From Phocoena phocoena (taxonomy: Eukaryota > Chordata > Mammalia > Artiodactyla > Phocoenidae), in NCBI RefSeq assembly GCF_963924675.1, contig NC_089220.1, positions 50,106,639-50,170,638 on the forward strand: a stretch of 64,000 nt of DNA, written 5' to 3'. Positions 1 through 61,889 of this stretch are shown here, in pieces. The translations under genes and the position numbers were made by a program. Below the pieces are notes generated by a model. It was not told where the DNA came from. It was given only the letters and a program-made list of their open reading frames with translations, and searched no databases. Position 1 is the stretch's first letter, and each line of letters opens with the position of its first letter.

Positions 1-109
1 GTGCATTAAAAGTTGACGAGATATAACTGGTCTTTATTACTGACTCTCTCTTCCCACTGTTTTACGCTTGTCTCCTATTTCACATTCCTTTACAGTTAAG
101 ACTCACCGG

Positions 110-620
110 GTAAGTTGGATGCTCGGGTAGTTGTAGCCACCTCATCGCTGACCCCTACTGGAGAATCGTCAAAACGTCTTTGCGAAAAGCTGTTATCACC
201 CTCGAAGCCAGCAGGGGATGCTCGTTTTCTCACAACCTGTTGGAGAAAATGGCTGCCCGGCATCAGTGCAAAAAGTTCACCTCCGAGGCCAGATTTCCTA
301 AGTTCTTCCCACGGCGGTCCAATTTGCTACTTTGTTACCGCCATTTCCCTTACCTAACCCGGACCTTCCCTGACAGGGTCACCTTCATTCACCACTCTCC
401 TGTCAAGGTTTTTGCTTTTAACTGTTGCTGGCGGAAGATCTGGCTTTTATCCGAATCCTTACATTCTGCCCATTTACAGATAGGGCTGACCTTCCGACGG
501 GGAACCCGGACACTCCATCCTTGTAGGGGAAAAAGCAATCCAAGAGGAGCCCAGGCGTCCCTGTGAAAGCCGAGGTGACGGGGCAGCGTGGCAGAATGCC
601 GTCAGCCTGTCGCTCCCCTT
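110..620. promoter_or_regulatory. CpG-rich block with YY1-like motifs
   Basis: This stretch is much richer in CpG than its surroundings and has two YY1-like cores, AAAATGGCTGC (246-256) and ACCGCCATTT on the opposite strand sense (337-346). Two overlapping open frames of 80 and 128 codons cross it, but neither resembles a protein I know, and open frames are expected in GC-rich DNA. It could be an unannotated promoter or a CpG island of a non-coding transcript. The function is inference only. Confidence 0.3.
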
Positions 621-878
621 GGTTCTCGGATTGCCAACAGCTAACGTTAGAGGTGGAATTGAAGTGCAGGCAATTCGAGCATTGGGTGGGCTTGGGTCTG
701 GAACTCAGTTGATGAGAGCAACTCCTGAGAGCCCTCCACTGAGCTATGTAAGGCAAGTGTTATCTTTATCTCGCTTTTAAAAGAAATAAGTAAATAAGGT
801 ATGAACGAAGAGAATCTTTAAAATTGCCTGAAGTTTTTGGTGGTCTGCGGTAGTAATTTCATCTTTATGAAAGAACTG

Positions 879-1127
879 TCTTAGAGCAGGGGTCCCCAAC
901 CCCCGGACCGCGGTCCGCAGCCTGTTAGGAACCCGGCCGCACAGCAGGAGGTGAGCGGCGGGTGAGCGAGCGAGGCTTCATCTGCCGCCCCCCATCGCCC
1001 CCCATCACTCGCATTACCGCCTGAGCCATTCCGCCACACACTCGCCCCCCACCCCGGTCCGTGGAAAACTTATCTTCCTCGAAACCTGTCCCTGGTGCCA
1101 GAAAGGTTGGGGACCGCTGTCTTAGAG
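879..1127. mobile_element. hAT (Charlie/MER1-like) DNA transposon with 8-bp TSD
   Basis: The element proper (887-1119) starts CAGGGGTCCCCAAC and ends TTGGGGACCGCTG, which are inverted terminal repeats of hAT-Charlie type. It is flanked on both sides by the identical 8-bp sequence TCTTAGAG, the target-site length expected for hAT. Internally it is GC-rich and non-autonomous, with no transposase. The open frame on the minus strand here is incidental. The subfamily name (MER1-like) is from memory and less sure than the class. Confidence 0.85.
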
Positions 1128-1750
1128 GATTCCTTTTTAAATTTAGGCATTTTGGGGGCAGTGGAAATTGATCAAGCATTCACATCAGTCTTAAAATTAA
1201 TCTGATAATCTATTGGGCATTTAAAGGCTCTGAACACAGACTTTCACAACTTCTAAAATGAAGAGGAAAGGGGACAATGTAGTAAGCTTTTCATAAAAAC
1301 TAATTGTATTCAATTTTTTTTAGGTGACTCATTCCATTTGAACAAACATAACTGTTAGAAAAGGCCCTTCTTGAGTTGCACAGACTTCTTCCCCCCGGTT
1401 GCTTCTGGGTCTGCCCTCTACAACTATGTAGAATAAATCTTTTTCCAATTATTCAGGAAAATTTTTCAAGAATGTAAAACTCACCTCCAAATGAGTGCAT
1501 TTTCACCAAATATTAATATATAGAGATGCTTTTTAACTTTTTTAATCTTTACCCAACTTCACCCAAAAAACGGGAAGCAAAATACTTCTGACATGTCTCA
1601 TTTGTTTTTCACTAAATAGATCCCTGAATTTGACCCAGAATGACTTAGCTGTGGATGTAAGGACTGCATTTGAGTAGCCACCTTTGTTAGCCCTGGGGTT
1701 CCTACCCACCTTTGGTGTATTCCACCCTCTGGGAGAACTTCTCAGCTTTG
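1128..1750. other. Intergenic, nothing recognised
   Basis: Moderately AT-rich sequence without coding signals. I recognise no repeat, RNA gene or promoter in it. Confidence 0.5.
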
Positions 1751-1754
1751 CGGA

Positions 1755-2215
1755 ACTGAGGTGTGGTAGGCAGGATAATGCCCCTCCCCTACAAAGAAGT
1801 GAACTTCCTAATACCTAGAACCTGTTGATAGGTTACCTTAGGAGGTGAAAGGGATTTTACAAATGTGAGTAAATTAAGAATCTTGAGATGGGAAGATTAT
1901 CCTGGATTTTTCCCATTGGGCCCAATATAATTACAAGGATCCTTATAGGAGGGAGGCAAGAGGGTCAGAGAAGAAGATGTGGCCTGGAAGCAGAGATTAG
2001 AGCCATGCAGGGTTGCCAATCAAGGAATGTGAACAACCTCTGGAAGCTGGAAAAGGCAAGGAAACAGGTTCTCCCCTAGAGCTTCCAGAACAACTGCATC
2101 CATGCTGACCTATTTGGGACTTCTGACCTTCAGAGTTGTAAGATAATACATTTGTGTCGCTTAAGCCACTCAATTTGTGGTAATTTGTTACGGCAGCAAT
2201 AGAAAACATCTACAA
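1755..2215 (+). mobile_element. LTR-type repeat (MLT/MaLR-like)
   Basis: The segment follows a common mammalian LTR consensus: an opening resembling GGCAGGATAATGCCCCTCCC, then a central part on fever of purines with GGATCCTTATAGGAGGGAGG, and an end with CACTCAATTTGTGGTAATTTG. It looks like a solitary, diverged LTR of the ERVL-MaLR group. No internal region is attached. Both open frames here are shadows. The class is likely; the subfamily is not determined. Confidence 0.55.
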
Positions 2216-3460
2216 GGTTAGTCTGTACCTGAAAAAACTTGTGAGATCAGAAAGGAATCATTCCAGTAACTTTTGTGAGATATGTCATACATAAAGACAC
2301 AAATGTAATGTAAAGTTTAAAGTGTTTATAAAGTGACCAACTATATAACTGGTATTCAGAAATAGAACTTGCTAGCATCCTAGAAGCCCATACCCAAATA
2401 CCCTTCCCTCTTGGACATAACCACTATTCTAACTTTGTGACATTATCTTGTTATACTTTATGGTTTTACCACCTGTGTATGCATCTCTAAATAGCTATTC
2501 CTTCTTTGAACAGTGTTGACTTCTAGGAAGTTCTTCATTGTATTAAGACAATTTACTTCCCTGAAATCTTCTCTCATTAGTAGTAACTATAACCCTAGGG
2601 GTTACAGATAACAAATCAAACATTTCTATCCATCAACACCTCAACCATTTCTTACACTGCATGGTTTCAATCTCATTTCACCTTTCTGCTTGTCCAGTTT
2701 GTGTATCTTTCTTGGAAAGTATGATTCTATCTCTGGTTTATCATCTAAGCATAGGACTGGAATATCTCATCTCTTATTCTAGATCTCAAACTTCTATTGA
2801 GAAAGCCAAATAACACTGATGCCTAATGCTGACTTTATGAGACTAATATAATATATTATAAAATATATTAATATATATAAAATATAATATGATATAAAAC
2901 AATGCCAGGAGCTTAATTTATGGCTAGTGAATAAATAAATGGGTGAATAAAAAAAACTTGTAAAAATTTGCCAGACTGGAATATTGTGCAGTAGGGAACT
3001 CCCAGGCTCTGTCTGTCCCTCTCAGAAGCAATGAATAAGCTGGCAAAAACTGTCAGAATCATTTTTTTCAGAACTTTAGAAGCTAGGTTTAAAAACCTAC
3101 AGCAAGCAGGGAAATGTTTAGTGAAGACCAAAAACGGCAGAATTTCAGTACCAGAGCTCTGTGGCATTTTCATTTTCTCTGTTACCGTTCCCCACTCCTC
3201 AGTTCAGCAGTAAGAGATGCCCTAAGGATCTCGTATTCTTGGTTCACTCTTCCTTCCTTCATTGTGGAGTAGCAATCAGATTTCTCCTTAGTAGTCAGGA
3301 CAAATCACTGCAGCCCATGTAGTAACTCCCTTGTTTGCCTTTGATTCAGAGGCATGAAGAGCCCAAAGTGACTAGGCAGTAGTCTAAACTTTTAGTTCAA
3401 TGGAATGATCATTGTGTCTCCTGGAGGAAGCATTTCTCCCCTTAGAACTGAGACCTCTAG
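2216..3460. other. Intergenic, AT-rich, nothing recognised
   Basis: No gene or clear repeat is seen. It contains a low-complexity TA-rich tract at about 2848-2900 (ATATATTA-type words), likely a decayed microsatellite. Confidence 0.5.
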
Positions 3461-3723
3461 GCCAGCAGATTTCAAGACCATGAGGAACAGGAAGCAAATT
3501 TTTTGCTAGAGAGTTACTAGGGGCAATAGTGAGTGGTGCCACTCCCATTTCCAGCCCTTTCTTCCTGGATTCATGAATATTGGCTATGGGTGAAACAGCA
3601 CCGTATATTGGACACTGAGTCAGAGCATATACAACTTCCTGGAGAACCTTGCCTCAGCCCTGCAAAGTATTGGCACCCAGCTGTGTTGTAACTGAATCTT
3701 TGAAAGGTCATGCTATCGTTCTA

Positions 3724-4218
3724 TCAAGTCAGCTGCTTCAGAATGGTGGGGAAAATGGTAAAACCAGTGAAATCCATGAGCACGGGCCCATTGCTACACT
3801 TCATTTGCTGTGAAGTGAGTTCCTTGATTAGAAGCAATGCTGAGTGAAATACCATGATGGTGGAAAAGGCATTCTGTAAGCCCATGGATGGTAGTTTTGG
3901 CAGAAGCACTGCATGTAGGGTAGGCAGATCTGTACCCAAAATATATGTCTAATCCAATAACAAGAAAACTTTGCCCCTTCCATGATGGAAGAGGTCCAAT
4001 GTAATCAACCTGCCACCCTGGGGAAGGGTGCCACGTCCAGGACTCAGTGTTGGCTGATTGGGCACTTGGCACTGGCTGCAGCCAGGTCTGCCTTGGTGAG
4101 TGGAAGTCCATGTTGCTGAGCCCATGCATAAGCTCCATCTGCCACTGTGGCCGCTTTGTTCATGAGCCCTTTGGATGATGACAGAGGTGGCTGGGGAAGG
4201 AGGCTGGTTAGTATCCAC
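3724..4218 (-). pseudogene. ERV integrase remnant
   Basis: The frame at 3794-4138 reads VDYIGPLPSW, containing the first catalytic aspartate of the integrase core, and later SIASNQGTHF, where the second catalytic aspartate of the usual SDQG/SDNG motif is asparagine. An overlapping frame (3949-4218) carries the preceding zinc-binding region out of register. The integrase is therefore both frameshifted and missing a key residue. Confidence 0.65.
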
Positions 4219-4250
4219 AGAATAAGTTGGTCATCTGATCCACTTGATTA

Positions 4251-5153
4251 TTAAAATCCTCCTCTGCTTAGACCACTCTTTGGTGAGCATTCATACGGGA
4301 CACAAATACCTTCACATTCTTCACCCATTCTGATAAGTCTATCCACATACCTCTCCCAGACTTCATCATCGCCAATTTTCAAATTATGTTCCTTCCAGGT
4401 CCCTGACCATCTAGCCAAACAATTGGCCACAGCCCATGAATTGGTATATAATTGCATAGCTGGTCATTTCTCCTTCCAAGCAAAATGAACAACCAGGTAC
4501 ACTGCTCAAAGTTCTGCCCACTGGGAGGATTTCCTTCACCACATCCCTTCAAGGATGTCCCAGAAAGGGGCAATAGTGCTGCAGCTGTCCACTTTAGGGT
4601 GGTGCCTGCATATCATACACCAAGCGCAAGTCTTCTCTTCCTCTGTCAACTGATTGTAGGGAACTCCGCATGAGGCCATAGGGGCAGGCTGGGAGAGAAA
4701 AGGTGGTATAGAAGGAGTGGGGAACATGGGCATTTGGACCACTTCTTCATATAACTTATTTGTACCTTCAGGACCTGCTTGGGTCTGATCTCATATCTAC
4801 CTCTTCCATTTGATGATGGAGGGCTATTGTACACCCTCAACTTTATGGCATGGTGGTCAGGTAACACTTAGTTCATGGTGGGCAGCTCAGGTTGCATGAT
4901 AACTTTGGTGGCCTATGGTTAAGCATTCAGTCTCTCCTAAGGCCCTGTAGTAGGCCAAACGCTGTTTCTTAAAAGGAGAGCAGTTATCCACAGAGGATGG
5001 CAGGACTTTGTTCCAAAATTCTAAGGGCCTACACTGTGCTTCACCTATAGGAGCTGGCCAAACGCTACAGACTGTATCCACGTCTGCCACTGCCATTGTA
5101 AGCTCCATTGGATCTGCTGGATCATATGGTCCAAGTGGCAGAGCAGCTGGCAT
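4251..5153 (-). pseudogene. ERV connection and RNase H remnant
   Basis: The frame at 4887-5153 has the RT connection sequence with LPLGPYDPADPM. The frame at 4251-4457 has LYTNSWAVANCLA, the place where retroviral RNase H normally has an aspartate after YT; here it is asparagine. Several stops separate the parts. Both the changed acidic residue and the broken frame argue against activity. Confidence 0.55.
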
Positions 5154-5289
5154 GGCAGCCTGGACCTGCTACAGAGCCTTCTCCTGGTATGGACCCTACT
5201 CAAAATTAGCAGCTCTTTGGGTCCCTCAGTAAATGGGCCAAAGTAATACACCCAAATGAGGAATATGTTGTCTCCAAAATCCAAAGAGG

Positions 5290-5839
5290 CCCACTAGGTG
5301 TTGTACCACTTTTTTGGTTGTAAAGGGGCCAGATGCAACAACTTAAACTTCACGTTAAAAGGGATATCTTGACATATACCACACCACTGGATCCCTAGAA
5401 ATTTCTCTGAGGCAGTTCTCTGAATTTTTGTCAGATTTATTTCCTCCTTCTGACACACAAATATCTTACCAATAAGTATAGAGTAGTTGCTACTTCTTTT
5501 CCTTAGGTCCAATCAGCATGATGTCATCAGTGTAATGGACCAGTGTGATATCTTGTAGAAGGGAAAGATGATCAAGGTCCCTGTGAACTGAATTATGATA
5601 TAGGGATGGAGAGTTGATACTCCTGAAGTAGGACAGTGAAGGTGTGTTTCTGGCCTTGCCAGCTGAAAGTAAACTGCTTCTGGTGGTCTTTCTAATAGAG
5701 ATGGAGAAAAAGACATTGCCAGATCAACAGCTGCATAGCAGGGACCAGGGGATGTGTTAATTTGCTCAAGCAATGAAACCACATCTGGTATAGCAACTCC
5801 TATCGGAGTCACCACCAGGTAAACCTTACAACAATGCAC
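5290..5839 (-). pseudogene. ERV reverse transcriptase remnant
   Basis: The polymerase core is still visible but spread over more than one frame. The catalytic YTDD motif is encoded at 5523-5534, in a context reading LVHYTDDIMLIG. A downstream frame contains KFLGIQWCG, typical for the region after the palm domain. The start of the upstream frame (5513-5839) with IPDVVSLLEQIN matches the fingers/palm entry. Frame changes between these pieces make it a pseudogene. Confidence 0.65.
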
Positions 5840-6060
5840 TGTTATTCTCCAAGATCCATCTGTCTTCTACACAGGCCAAATAGGTGAGTTGAATGGTATG
5901 TGCTGGGGATCACCACCCCTGCATCTTTCAAGTCCTTGATGGTGGCAGTAATCTCTTCAATCCTTCCAGGAATGCAGTATTGCTTTTGGTTTACTATTTC
6001 CCTACATAGAGACAGTTTTAGTGGCTTCCACTTGGCCTTTCGCCCATAATTGCCCTCATT

Positions 6061-6414
6061 CTACAGGTCAGGAAACCTGCGTGGGGATTCTGCTAGTTGC
6101 TGAGTATGGGGATTCCACTTATGAGTTCCAGCACTGGGGAAATACCCACATGATGCATTTGAGGACCCACTGGGCCCACTGTGAGACAGATCAGAGCTGA
6201 AACTCCATTGACCACCTCCTGACTTCCATAAGCCCCTACTCTTGACTGGACCACAGCAATGTTTTGAGTCTCCTGGAATTAGTGTCAGTTCAGAGCCAGT
6301 GTCCAGTAATCCCCCCAAAGCCTGATCATTTCCTTTTCCCCAGTGCACAGTTATCCTGGTAAAAGGCCATAGATCCCTTTGGGGAAGCCTGGGAGAAAGA
6401 TTAACAGCATGCAT
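6061..6414 (-). pseudogene. ERV protease remnant
   Basis: One open frame carries LLDTGSELTLIPGD, with the aspartic protease DTG triad at 6295-6303 preceded by the hydrophobic strand usual for retroviral proteases. The frame then drifts out of the expected fold and ends. It is preceded by a second minus-strand frame (6351-6653) with no domain I can name, probably the gag-pro junction region. Non-functional fragment. Confidence 0.6.
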
Positions 6415-6930
6415 TTTTGGCAGTGTCCTTCCTCAAGGGGAGCCAGGTTTCCTTTCATACAAGGGGTCCTGGTTCTATAAACTGGCTCAAGTCTGGGAAC
6501 TGAGGGAAAGACTATGACTCTGTTTTTATCATTTTCCTTCACTTGAGCTACTACTCTTTTGCTTATACAGACCAAGTAAGAATTTAGTAAGCTGCCCGTA
6601 CATTCCACTTCTAGGAACACCGTGATCAAATAGACAGCACTATCGGTCTCCATGAGTCAGACTACCCTGATTGCTGCTTTGACTCTGCCGTCCACTATGA
6701 TAATCACACCCAGCTTGCCTCTGGACATGGGGTGCTGCCATTGGACTCTGCCACTCAGGCTCCAATTACTCTCCTTGCATTCAGGCTTCCCAATTCAGTG
6801 GCAGCAGTTCCCACTGTAAGTTCTGGCCTGCAGAGAAACGTGGTCACAGAGCTCTTCAAGGGTGCTGAGGATCCCCTCACAGATTTATTTCTCACCGTTG
6901 TGGGGAAAGGAGTGTCCTCTGGGCCAGGGT

Positions 6931-7445
6931 AGGCCGCCCCAAAATGTGCCCCAAAGGCATATTGATTATTTTGAATTACAGTTACTTAAGAAATGGCCAA
7001 CACAAGAGAGATACTCTCACCCTCCTTTTCCCTGAAAGCAGGAAATAATCTCTCATGTGAAAGGTACATTCCCTGCATCTGAAAGTAGAAGGATACCTTT
7101 ATCACCAGAGATAGGTAATTCAGGCTGAGAAGTCTGTATAAATGAACCTTGTTACTTCCCATATTCTGTTTAGATTCTTCACTAATTAGCACCCCAAACC
7201 TAAGTTTCCTTGTCCTGTCAATTCCTTACAAATTTATTTGTCTAAAAAGTATAAAAGCTGCCTGCTTTGGCCACTTCTTAGGTCCCATTTCTAAGAGACC
7301 TCCATGTGCATTAATTAAAATTTGGGTTTTTTTTCTCCTGTTAATTTGTCTAGCATCAATTTTATTATTAATCCAGCCACAGGAACTCAAAATGGATAGA
7401 AGGGGAGATTTCCCCCCCGACACTACGCATCGAATATTTCTACGA
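6931..7445 (+). mobile_element. Probable solitary LTR, plus strand
   Basis: The segment begins after GGCCAGGG with AGGCCGCCCCAAAATGTGCC, has a TATA-like TATAAAAG at about 7250, and ends in a CTCCTGTTAATTTGTC / purine-rich / ATTTCCCCCCC tail typical of mammalian ERV LTR ends. Orientation is opposite to the neighbouring pol remnant, so it is probably an independent element. Assignment is by general pattern only. Confidence 0.4.
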
Positions 7446-8540
7446 GTGGAAAGTAAAATTAATAAATTATATCTTATTCTGAATGAAACTATATTGGTTC
7501 CTAATGACTGACCCTTCATCATTGACCACTTCATCTTCTAGAGATCAGTAAACTTCCAAATATGCGCTCCAGGTCCCTTTCATCTTGGCACTTACAAATG
7601 CAGATACCTTGAGCCAAAGTTAAGGAATGATTCAAAATCTCCTGGTGTGGTGTCCAGGAATTTGCTTTGATTATCTCCATAGTAATCAGCGAATCACACT
7701 AAGACTTGAGAATCACAGCCGTAGATGCCCATAAGGCATCCATTAATAATTACCTCTAACTTTTTGGTTGGGACAAATGCCAATGGCACCTGTTTGGATT
7801 TCAGATATTCACCTTTATCTTCTCTTTGAAAATTGGAAGATGATTTTCCCATTTCCTGTTGCCTCTTATTTTTCCCACAAGTCCTTAAGTATCCCTGGTT
7901 CAGAATTTTTTCAAAGTAGAGAAATTATTCCAAAACCCAGAAATGATAGAATTCAATAGTAAATGGTACAGTTTCTTTATCATTTTTACACTTATCTTCA
8001 TCTCCTTCTCCCCCTTATGTATTTTCTTGCATTTTACTTATGATGCTCATTCTCCTTGACAGAGCAGAAGCAATGTATGGGTTAGTCAAGTGGCTGACTG
8101 TCTCAAGTATACCTTAAATTAGTATCCTGCTCCTATCTCATGGGTTTAGGGCCCTAAAGTGGGAGTTTTGATACGAAGTATTTCAGTTTTTGTTTATAAA
8201 GAAGCATCTGAGTGTTGTCCCTCTCAATGTGGAGTTTATACATGGGTTGCTTTTATGCAAAATATTTAGGCATTATTTGGGTAATGCCTTCAGAGCCAAC
8301 ATAAGAACCTTAGCATTGTTTATGTACAGTTAAACCTCTCGCTTTTACTGTTTGCACTACAGTCGACTTGGTTCTCAGTCTTCCCTAAACCCTCCAAATG
8401 GTTTATTCCATATTTTGAGCTATTCTGCATGATTTTCTGTGCCATATGTCGCATTAATTCTGCGCTGTACCTGCTACAGTCCCCTTAGCGTCTACAATTC
8501 TGTTTCTTCTGAAATGTCAACCGAGCTCTTTTTACTTAGA
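7446..8540. other. Intergenic, nothing recognised
   Basis: No coding exon, RNA gene or identifiable repeat. The open frames present are short and unsupported. Confidence 0.45.
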
Positions 8541-8555
8541 GTCGCCATCTGCTGG
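8541..8555 (-). promoter_or_regulatory. CTCF-like core motif upstream of 7SL
   Basis: The minus strand reads CCAGCAGATGGCGAC, matching the CTCF core CCASYAGRKGGCRSY at 14 of 15 positions. It lies about 67-81 bp before the 7SL start. Occupancy cannot be judged from sequence. Confidence 0.45.
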
Positions 8556-8590
8556 TGGGAATTCTGCTTGCCACTACTTGTAGCCCATAG

Positions 8591-8600
8591 GCTCTAGAAT
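8591..8600 (+). promoter_or_regulatory. TATA-like element of the 7SL gene
   Basis: GCTCTAGAAT lies 22-31 bp before the RNA start, the position of the weak TATA-like element known for mammalian 7SL genes, which combine upstream and internal pol III signals. A TACGTC half-CRE lies slightly closer (8606-8611). Inferred from position and similarity only. Confidence 0.35.
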
Positions 8601-8621
8601 CCTCCTACGTCCAGATTCCTT

Positions 8622-8920
8622 GCCGGGCGCGGTGGCGCGCGCCTGTAGTCCCAGCTACTCGGGAGGCTGAGGCAGGAGGATCGCTTGAGTCCAGGAGTTC
8701 TGGGCTGTAGTGCGCTATGCCGATCGGGTGCCCGCACTAAGTTCGGCATCAATATGGTGACCTCCCGGGAGTGGGGGACCACCAGGTTGCCTAAGGAGGG
8801 GTGAACCGGCCCAGGTCGGAAACGGAGCAGGTCAAAACTCCCGTGCTGATCAGTAGTGGGATCGCGCCTGTGAATAGCCGCTGCACTTCAGCCTGGGCAA
8901 CATAGCGAGACCCCGTCTCT
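8622..8920 (+). ncRNA. RN7SL: 7SL RNA, signal recognition particle RNA
   Basis: This is a complete 7SL gene of about 299 nt. It scaffolds the cytosolic signal recognition particle, which binds signal sequences on ribosomes and brings them to the ER. The sequence starts GCCGGGCGCGGTGGC (Alu domain, with internal pol III box A), contains the full S domain including the GTTCGGCATCAATATGGTG segment and the SRP54-binding helix 8 with GGTCGGAAACGGAGCAGG (8814-8831), and closes the Alu domain with GACCCCGTCTCT followed at once by a T run. Presence of the whole S domain excludes an Alu SINE. The near-perfect match to human 7SL as I remember it, plus the clean terminator and no A-tail or target duplication, argue for a real gene rather than a retropseudogene. 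Human 7SL genes also sit beside NEMF, so synteny supports orthology; which paralogue number it corresponds to is open. Confidence 0.93.
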
Positions 8921-8923
8921 TTT
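8920..8923 (+). terminator. RNA polymerase III terminator of 7SL
   Basis: The RNA ends in TCTCTTTTG; the run of four T on the coding strand is the minimal pol III terminator, directly at the mature 3' end. Confidence 0.8.
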
Positions 8924-9560
8924 GAGTTCTTATCTTAAAATAGGCTTTCTTCCCACGTATATATCACAACAAAAAGTACCATGTTTACATTCTTGCACGA
9001 CTGATTTCCCACTGCATCGTGAATTCCTTTGGCGGGGCAATATTGTCTTATTTTTATTTTTAATCTTACTTCACCATTACCTAGCGAAACAATTGAATAT
9101 TCAGGTTGCCAAGCATTAATGGAGCCCCTATTGTATGCCAGGTACTATGCTGAGCCCAGGGGATCCCAGTACCTAGATTCGATGAGAATCCCACAATACA
9201 CCACAAAATGCTCTTCGGAGAGCAAGACATCAGAATAGGAACTCCTTTTTGAGGGTTCATTTGCTTTGATCATTGAGGGTAACTGTAGGGTGTATGAAAT
9301 AGTCCACTTCGTTAAATTTCAACACTGTGCACGTCAGGGAAAGGGGTCGTTGCTCCGGTACGCAGAGTCCCACCTGGGGAAATCCTCCCAGTGCGCTTCT
9401 TGTAAATTGTCTTGACCCGCAGGGGTCACTGTGGAGGCTGGCTTGAGTCCCGAAACGCAAGGGAGCAGAGTAACCGGCCTAGTCCGTAAGCTTTCCAGGA
9501 AGGAATGAAGTTTCAAGAAAATAGTTTGGATCTATTTCGAATTGTTTTGGTACAACGAAA
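8924..9560. other. Spacer between 7SL and NEMF promoter
   Basis: Contains a short MIR/L2-like piece at about 9110-9200 (GCCCCTATTGTATGCCAGGTACTATGC-like wording, shortened here by decay). No exon is recognised. The GC content climbs towards the NEMF CpG island. Confidence 0.4.
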
Positions 9561-9744
9561 ACGGAGCTGACGACGGACTTGACAGCCGAACGCTGCACAG
9601 AAGTGACGAAAAGCAGTTCGCTTCAAGGAATATTGGGTCTTCTGCGCGGCCGTAGATCCGCCAGGTGCGCCTGCGCATAAGAGTAGCAGCGTTGAGTCAG
9701 GCCAGCAGTGGAGGAAACTGCGGTGGAGACCCTCAAGCCTCGCC

Positions 9745-61767
<52,023 letters not shown>

Positions 61768-61865
61768 CTGAAATGAAATCCTAAAATATTTGAGAAGAGT
61801 CAATTTTATAGCCTTTTGGAAGTTCAGAGATGAAAACATCATGTAACAAGACTTCCGCATTTAAA

Positions 61866-61871
61866 AATAAA
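61866..61871 (+). promoter_or_regulatory. NEMF polyadenylation signal (proximal)
   Basis: AATAAA lies about 100 bases after the stop, followed by a T-rich and later GT-rich stretch. A second AATAAA at 62551-62556 could give a longer 3' UTR. Confidence 0.65.
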
Positions 61872-61889
61872 CTAAACGTTGCCTTGTAT

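Larger units (their letters stand above)
3460..6930 (-). mobile_element. Decayed endogenous retrovirus, pol-bearing, minus strand
   Basis: Reading the minus strand from high to low coordinates gives the retroviral order protease, reverse transcriptase, RNase H, integrase, split over several frames by stops and frameshifts. No flanking LTR pair could be matched, so the outer limits are approximate and gag is not clearly seen. The family is uncertain: class III (ERVL-like) or class I. This is an old, non-coding copy; inactivating changes are given with the parts. Confidence 0.75.

Noticed and set aside
115..566. Overlapping 80- and 128-codon frames near the left edge
   Set aside because: No similarity to a known protein, no exon signals, and GC-rich sequence makes long chance frames likely.
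48..8500. Search for CRISPR-like arrays, operons or prokaryotic elements
   Set aside because: The sequence is clearly vertebrate nuclear DNA; repeats are dispersed transposable elements, not spaced arrays.
8622..8782. Alu-like sequence and a short minus-strand open frame
   Set aside because: It continues through the complete S domain of 7SL, which Alu lacks, and the organism is not a primate; the open frame is a shadow of the RNA gene.
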